From Antedon mediterranea (Eukaryota; Echinodermata; Crinoidea; Comatulida; Antedonidae), in contig NC_092675.1 in NCBI RefSeq assembly GCF_964355755.1, forward strand, positions 69,001-129,000: 60,000 nt of DNA, given 5' to 3'. Below are positions 57,501-60,000 of this stretch, in pieces. The notes beneath the pieces are model-generated. The model had not been told where the DNA came from, ran no database searches, and worked only from the letters and a program-made list of their open reading frames with translations. Both the position numbers and the translations under genes were made by a program. Numbering within the stretch: position 1 is the stretch's first letter; each line of letters begins with the position of its first letter.

Positions 57501-58307
57501 TATGACCGCCAGTATTAGCAAAATCGGTTCATTAACGCAATTGTTGGTACAGTGTTGATATTAAATTGTCCTGTTTTATATTCATCATTTTTTCAGTTAC
57601 AGTAGCTACAGTTGCGTCGATTTTAGAGGTTTTACTAGTAGGGTATTATAGTGCCAGGTTACATGGTAGCTGTAGTAATAATTGTTTACTGTTTTCTATT
57701 TATTTTATATTAAGGTTGTTCCAATATTTCATCAGTACCAGGTTACCAGATATCAGTGATAGCTGTTCTTGCCATTTGCCTGGTGATGTCGTTATCTTTT
57801 TCCTTTTATTCTAGGTATTATTTCCTGTTAATAACTAGCATAAGTTCATAATACATAAATGTCTAGGAATATGTGTTTACAATTGATTCTTGTTTCACTT
57901 CTTTAGGCCTACTTGTCTTGAAAAATTAAAAAGCAAATATCATACATATACTTAAAAAGATAATTTGTCTTTAACAAACAATGGAGAATAAAGCTTAGAG
58001 GAGTTAGGCCTACTACTGGTGATATTGATTAAAATTGGTATTCATAATCAAAACTTGCTTGTGCACTGTCTTTAATTACAGATTTCGGTATTCTCGGAAA
58101 AACAGAGACAGAAACAGTACCATGAGTATTACTAATATTGATGTATCAACAAGTAAACCACCTAATACAGACTATGAAGTGCCCGTCCCTGCAAACATTG
58201 AAGCTCCACGTGTGGCAGAGTCTAGAGAAAGTGTAAACTATGGCTATGAAGATCTGCACACATATTCATCATTAGAACCAGCATATACTGGTTTAAAACA
58301 GTCTTAG
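48377..58307 (+). CDS. Type I receptor: CBM14, EGF and HYR domains, YxxL tail (5' end not found)
   Basis: Exons: 48377-48538 (CBM14), 50092-50211, 52822-52947, 53043-53159, 53724-53828 (EGF), 55895-56131, 56219-56458, 57056-57295 (HYR), 57715-57814 (membrane helix) and 58082-58307 (tail, TAG). From 50092 on, all phases match (504 codons). CBM14 shows CDQRSDGNYAHP, then CSVYVPC and CPKG; it needs one more base in a run of A to reach its C-terminal half and end in phase 1. Each HYR exon has VTCP, VTWDDP or VTWDEP, and the closing CxATD motif. The helix is ISVIAVLAICLVMSLSFSF. Surface recognition through chitin-like glycans is inferred. No signal peptide was found, since the CBM14 exon needs an upstream phase-0 exon. 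Confidence 0.75.
48539..50091 (+). other. Intron after the CBM14 exon
   Basis: It contains a LINE fragment on the minus strand (48735-49120). A GC-richer block at 49240-49340 (gaccccctactctctaggct) is of the kind often seen in dispersed repeats. The rest is AT-rich. No further exon was recognised. Confidence 0.5.
48735..49120 (-). pseudogene. LINE endonuclease fragment
   Basis: On the minus strand, 49108-48887 reads TIIDLIFTSRPDRLCEV and GLANSDHHMVTFII, the end of an APE-type endonuclease. Beyond a frame change, sequence resembling the linker before reverse transcriptase continues (IEHYQSLISIAWE) to about 48740. It is short, shifted and isolated, so it is a decayed insertion in an intron of the CBM14/EGF/HYR gene. 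Confidence 0.65.
50586..50807 (+). mobile_element. Small insertion present only in duplication copy 1
   Basis: Copy 2 passes from tattattactt straight to acatactta, while copy 1 has about 200 extra bases here. The insert contains tggaggaccaaacttaaagc, gtgtcctcc and a tail like aacttgattgacttgaca. That tail resembles SINE or LINE 3' ends. The insertion must postdate the tandem duplication, or it was lost cleanly from copy 2. Confidence 0.55.
50981..51085 (-). mobile_element. Small element with AGTCGCGT ends, copy A
   Basis: It contains gccaacagccattaagtcgc at one end and agtcgcgtccacgcgactaa at the other, with a ccgaccgaccgacagac-type tract between them. The same sequence occurs in opposite orientation at 51843-52046, at a different place in the other duplication copy. 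The homologous site in copy 2 lacks it. Confidence 0.65.
51271..51331. repeat. Perfect 61-bp palindrome (30-bp arms, 1-base centre)
   Basis: 51271-51300 is the exact reverse complement of 51302-51331; the arm contains cacaataaaattgtgtagca. The corresponding part of duplication copy 2 (near 52678) has only a single, non-palindromic version. The palindrome therefore arose by inverted duplication within copy 1 after the copies separated. Confidence 0.92.
51400..51526 (+). pseudogene. EGF exon of duplication copy 1, donor lost
   Basis: The acceptor and EGF sequence are good (CIDNPCLNPSSC, YRCACNVAGYD). Where the sister exon at 52822-52947 has aaatcaa followed by gtaagac, this copy reads aatacaagacg, so the GT donor has been lost by a small deletion. 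The exon probably cannot be spliced. Confidence 0.75.
51607..51666 (+). pseudogene. Truncated EGF exon at the duplication junction
   Basis: CDLNPCPMAYTCS and then SDGN match the first half of the intact exon at 53043-53159. At about 51666 the sequence switches to the start of duplication copy 2. The second half of the EGF domain is absent and a stop follows at once. Confidence 0.8.
51843..52046 (+). mobile_element. Small element with AGTCGCGT ends, copy B
   Basis: The left end is tttttagtcgcgtggacgcg, then a ggtcggtcggtctgtcggtc-type tract, about 110 bases absent from copy A, and a right end gcacacgacttatggctgtt. The homologous site in duplication copy 1 (about 50520) lacks it. The agtcgcgt/acgcgact ends form terminal inverted repeats, so a MITE is likely. 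Confidence 0.65.
52169..52381. mobile_element. 213-bp MITE with about 80-bp inverted ends
   Basis: The left arm (cacccgattctgctactgtc) and the right arm reverse-complemented (caaccgattctgctactgtc) continue to match through ctgtataactat and gctgtctgcataaatgctgta. TAATACT lies on both sides (52162-52168 and 52382-52388). Duplication copy 1 retains a matching empty site near 50850. CA-initial ends and a 7-8-bp duplication suggest a hAT-type MITE. Confidence 0.85.
53829..54794 (+). other. Intron sequence, nothing recognised
   Basis: AT-rich DNA between the third usable EGF exon and an inverted-repeat element. No EGF-like cysteine spacing, MITE ends or tandem repeats were seen. Together with the element at 54795-55350 it forms the intron leading to the broken EGF exon at 55748. 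Confidence 0.5.
54795..55350. mobile_element. DNA element with about 95-bp inverted arms
   Basis: The left arm (54795-54893) contains attggtgattttacagacgt, tttcgcatactc and ctatggagcgccaaaagagc. The right arm (55252-55350) carries the reverse complement of each with scattered changes. About 360 bases of unrelated AT-rich sequence lie between them. There is no coding capacity. It looks like a non-autonomous foldback or MITE-type insertion in the intron. Confidence 0.75.
55748..55850 (+). pseudogene. Degenerate EGF exon
   Basis: After a good acceptor the frame reads CYASPCGPDCQSST and then shifts: YDCHEGYMGDH continues in another frame, the last cysteine is missing and no donor is found. It would have been the last EGF domain before the HYR exons. 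Skipping it keeps phase 1, so the gene can still work. Confidence 0.65.
55895..57295 (+). other. Three HYR-domain exons
   Basis: 55895-56131, 56219-56458 and 57056-57295 are all phase 1-1 and encode about 80 residues each with the HYR pattern (VTCPG or VTCPA, TVTWDDP-like, SATCTPPS, CTATD or CSATD). HYR is an immunoglobulin-like fold related to cell adhesion, named after hyalin, and is widespread in echinoderms. The first two exons share a 77-base identical block (55990-56066 in the first). Confidence 0.88.
56459..57055 (+). other. Intron between HYR exons 2 and 3
   Basis: No exon-like sequence. It includes a C-rich run near 56965-56990 (cgcccacccttcccccgccc) that may belong to a polypyrimidine region, though it is distant from the acceptor. 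Nothing else was recognised. Confidence 0.4.
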
Positions 58308-58534
58308 GACTAAAGATAATTAATATATCTCGCCAAGTTTGTATAATACATTTGAATTCAATACTGTTTAGATCATAGGAATTAGATAACGTAACATATT
58401 ATTATCGTACCATTACAAGAAAATGTATTTAAAGTAAAGCTACTGCTAATTATAATTTTATATCAAGGTATACGGTCAGATAATTCCAAGTAATACAAAA
58501 AGTCAGCTTTTTATAGTTATTTAAACAAAAACCA

Positions 58535-58540
58535 AATAAA
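58535..58540 (+). terminator. Candidate polyadenylation signal of the HYR receptor gene
   Basis: aataaa lies about 230 bases after the TAG at 58305-58307, a plausible distance. Further aataaa hexamers near 59105 and 59144 are alternatives. Confidence 0.4.
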
Positions 58541-58607
58541 ATAACTGTTGTCAACACATAAATCAAATATAGGTTAAATTGGAATGCTATACGAAACCAC
58601 TGTAAAA

Positions 58608-58665
58608 ATATTATTATTATTGATTATTATTATTATTATTATTATTTTAATATTATTATTATATA
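58608..58665. repeat. (ATT)n microsatellite
   Basis: A run of att triplets, broken once by gatt and once by ttaat, lies in the 3' flank of the HYR receptor gene. It is likely to be polymorphic in length. Confidence 0.9.
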
Positions 58666-60000
58666 AGTAGTATCAGGATAATTTTTAATATCACATAATA
58701 GAAAATATTGTTATTAGTAGGTAAAATGTAAAAAATATTACCTTACCGAAACATTTTCGTTTTTAATTTTAGAGAACTATTTCTCGTGAAAAAAGAGGTT
58801 TTAGACGAAAGACAGACTTTATCGATATCCAAACTTATCCAATAATGATAGGTTTCATAATAATGAAGACTACTAATGCTAGGCCTATTTGTATTTTATG
58901 TCATGGTAAGAAGTATTAAAGATGATGATAGATGATGACAACAATGGAAATAATCAAACGGAATTAGGATTATGTTAAGGATAAACAAACATTATAAAAC
59001 AACATAAAACAATATCCACTTGATATTGAATTCTTAAATCAGAAACCATGCCAAAATCACACTTGGCTGCACGTTCACAAATAAGATTGAATTTCAAATA
59101 ATAGTAATAAATACTGTTAAAATATGCATTAGACAATCAAGCAATAAACAAGATATATTTCCTTAAAAAACCGCTTGACTTTTTGACGTAACAGTTTACA
59201 TTATTGTTCTTTCTTCATTCGATGATGCTTTTTTGTTTTGATATTCTGTTTAATAATTTAGTATCAATCAGTAGTAAACATTTTGTGTAACGTAAGTATA
59301 GTAATAAATGAACAAAGTCCTAAAAGTCTTAGACCTACACTAAACTATAGTCTGTACATATTCCGGGAGAGGCGTTACTCTGAGAGAGAGGCCGTCTGAC
59401 CAACATACCCCAACATTCCAGTAATAAACAAAAATTTCAAAACGACAAACTTTCTTTGGTAGTAATCGGTAAATAAACCTATTATCATACTATAATGCCC
59501 CATTCTCAAAATTATGTGTTCTAAATGCTTTCAAACTGCATGATTGATTTAAAAGACAGTTACACTTTCCTATTTGGTTTATTTTTAAAATCTATAATTT
59601 TTGTTTTTTACTTAATCAAACAATTCTTCATCTATACACACAATTTGCCACAAATATTTACCATAGTGGGAAGATTGTTTTGACAAAGATAAATTGACAG
59701 CCAAAACGAAAACATTGTTTACTGAACCGGTGTTACTAATCTCTGAATACAGACTCTCTTCTCCAAGACATATACCGAGATATACGTGCTTTGAGGTTTG
59801 CGCATGCCCAGTCCGAGTTCCAAATACCCATTTTTAAGCCGTATTAAACAGTAAGCTTCCATGTGATACAGTTTCCTACAGTAATGCTTCTGCCATCTTG
59901 AACATAACTGCCTAAAGAAATTCACTGTGTTTTTTTTTATTTTATAAAACGTGACAAATATTACGAAAGGCCAGTAGTAATTATCTGTAAAATTATATTT

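Larger units (their letters stand above)
58308..60000. other. 3' flank, no gene recognised
   Basis: AT-rich DNA after the HYR receptor gene. A 68-codon frame on the minus strand (59719-59925) shows no family resemblance and no supporting signals, so it is not called. Apart from the microsatellite and possible polyadenylation signals nothing was identified. Confidence 0.5.

Noticed and set aside
57597-57700. Possible exon after a tttttcag acceptor before the membrane exon
   Set aside because: No good donor follows in phase, and HYR exon 3 joins the exon at 57715 directly in frame.
59719-59925. 68-codon minus-strand frame near the window end
   Set aside because: No recognised family, signal or partner exon; length is within chance expectation.

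Overview
The window looks like nuclear DNA of a marine deuterostome, most likely an echinoderm. It is AT-rich, its genes are split into small exons with GT/AG borders, and it carries EGF, HYR and chitin-binding modules together with a Gmr1-type Ty3/gypsy retrotransposon, a group described from deuterostomes. The species cannot be fixed from the sequence. Exon models were built by hand from splice signals, reading phase and protein motifs; no search was run.

Layout. 1-12315 has no recognisable gene. It holds a large 32-bp minisatellite (1105-2585) and a 2.7-kb foldback-type element whose long inverted ends are arrays of a roughly 20-bp palindromic unit (8013-10722). 12316-26224 (+) is a 19-exon gene for a RET-type receptor tyrosine kinase: signal peptide, a short ectodomain, the RET cysteine-rich region, one membrane helix, a complete kinase domain and a tail. 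All exon phases fit and give 928 residues. 27920-44150 (+) is a type I membrane protein with a signal peptide, six intact EGF exons, a membrane helix and a short tail (306 residues). Three further EGF exons inside it are broken, and because all its EGF exons are phase 1-1 they can be skipped. 48377-58307 (+) is a second receptor: one chitin-binding (CBM14) exon, four usable EGF exons, three HYR exons, a membrane helix and a tyrosine-rich tail with three YxxL motifs. Its signal-peptide exon was not found.

Mobile DNA dominates the space between the receptor genes. An intron of the first EGF gene contains an LTR retrotransposon with 401-bp LTRs, a 5-bp target duplication, a tRNA-Leu-type primer site and the domain order gag-protease-integrase-RT-RNase H. 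Its 3' LTR was later hit twice: by a 1.64-kb hAT-like non-autonomous element with an 8-bp target duplication, and by a 4.24-kb CR1-like LINE on the minus strand with a 4-bp duplication. Another LINE with an unbroken 982-codon frame lies at about 45165-48167, between the two EGF genes. A tandem duplication (50361-53105) copied a pair of EGF exons in the second receptor and left the first copies damaged.

How the genes relate: the three host genes are all type I membrane proteins on the same strand. The RET gene is a signalling kinase. The two EGF genes share exon design (phase-1 EGF cassettes, then a membrane exon and a small tail) and may be related. The YxxL tail of the second suggests signalling through SH2 proteins, which is inference. 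Several single-base frame breaks lie in or beside homopolymers in otherwise young or well-formed sequence, so assembly errors should be considered before calling those frames dead.
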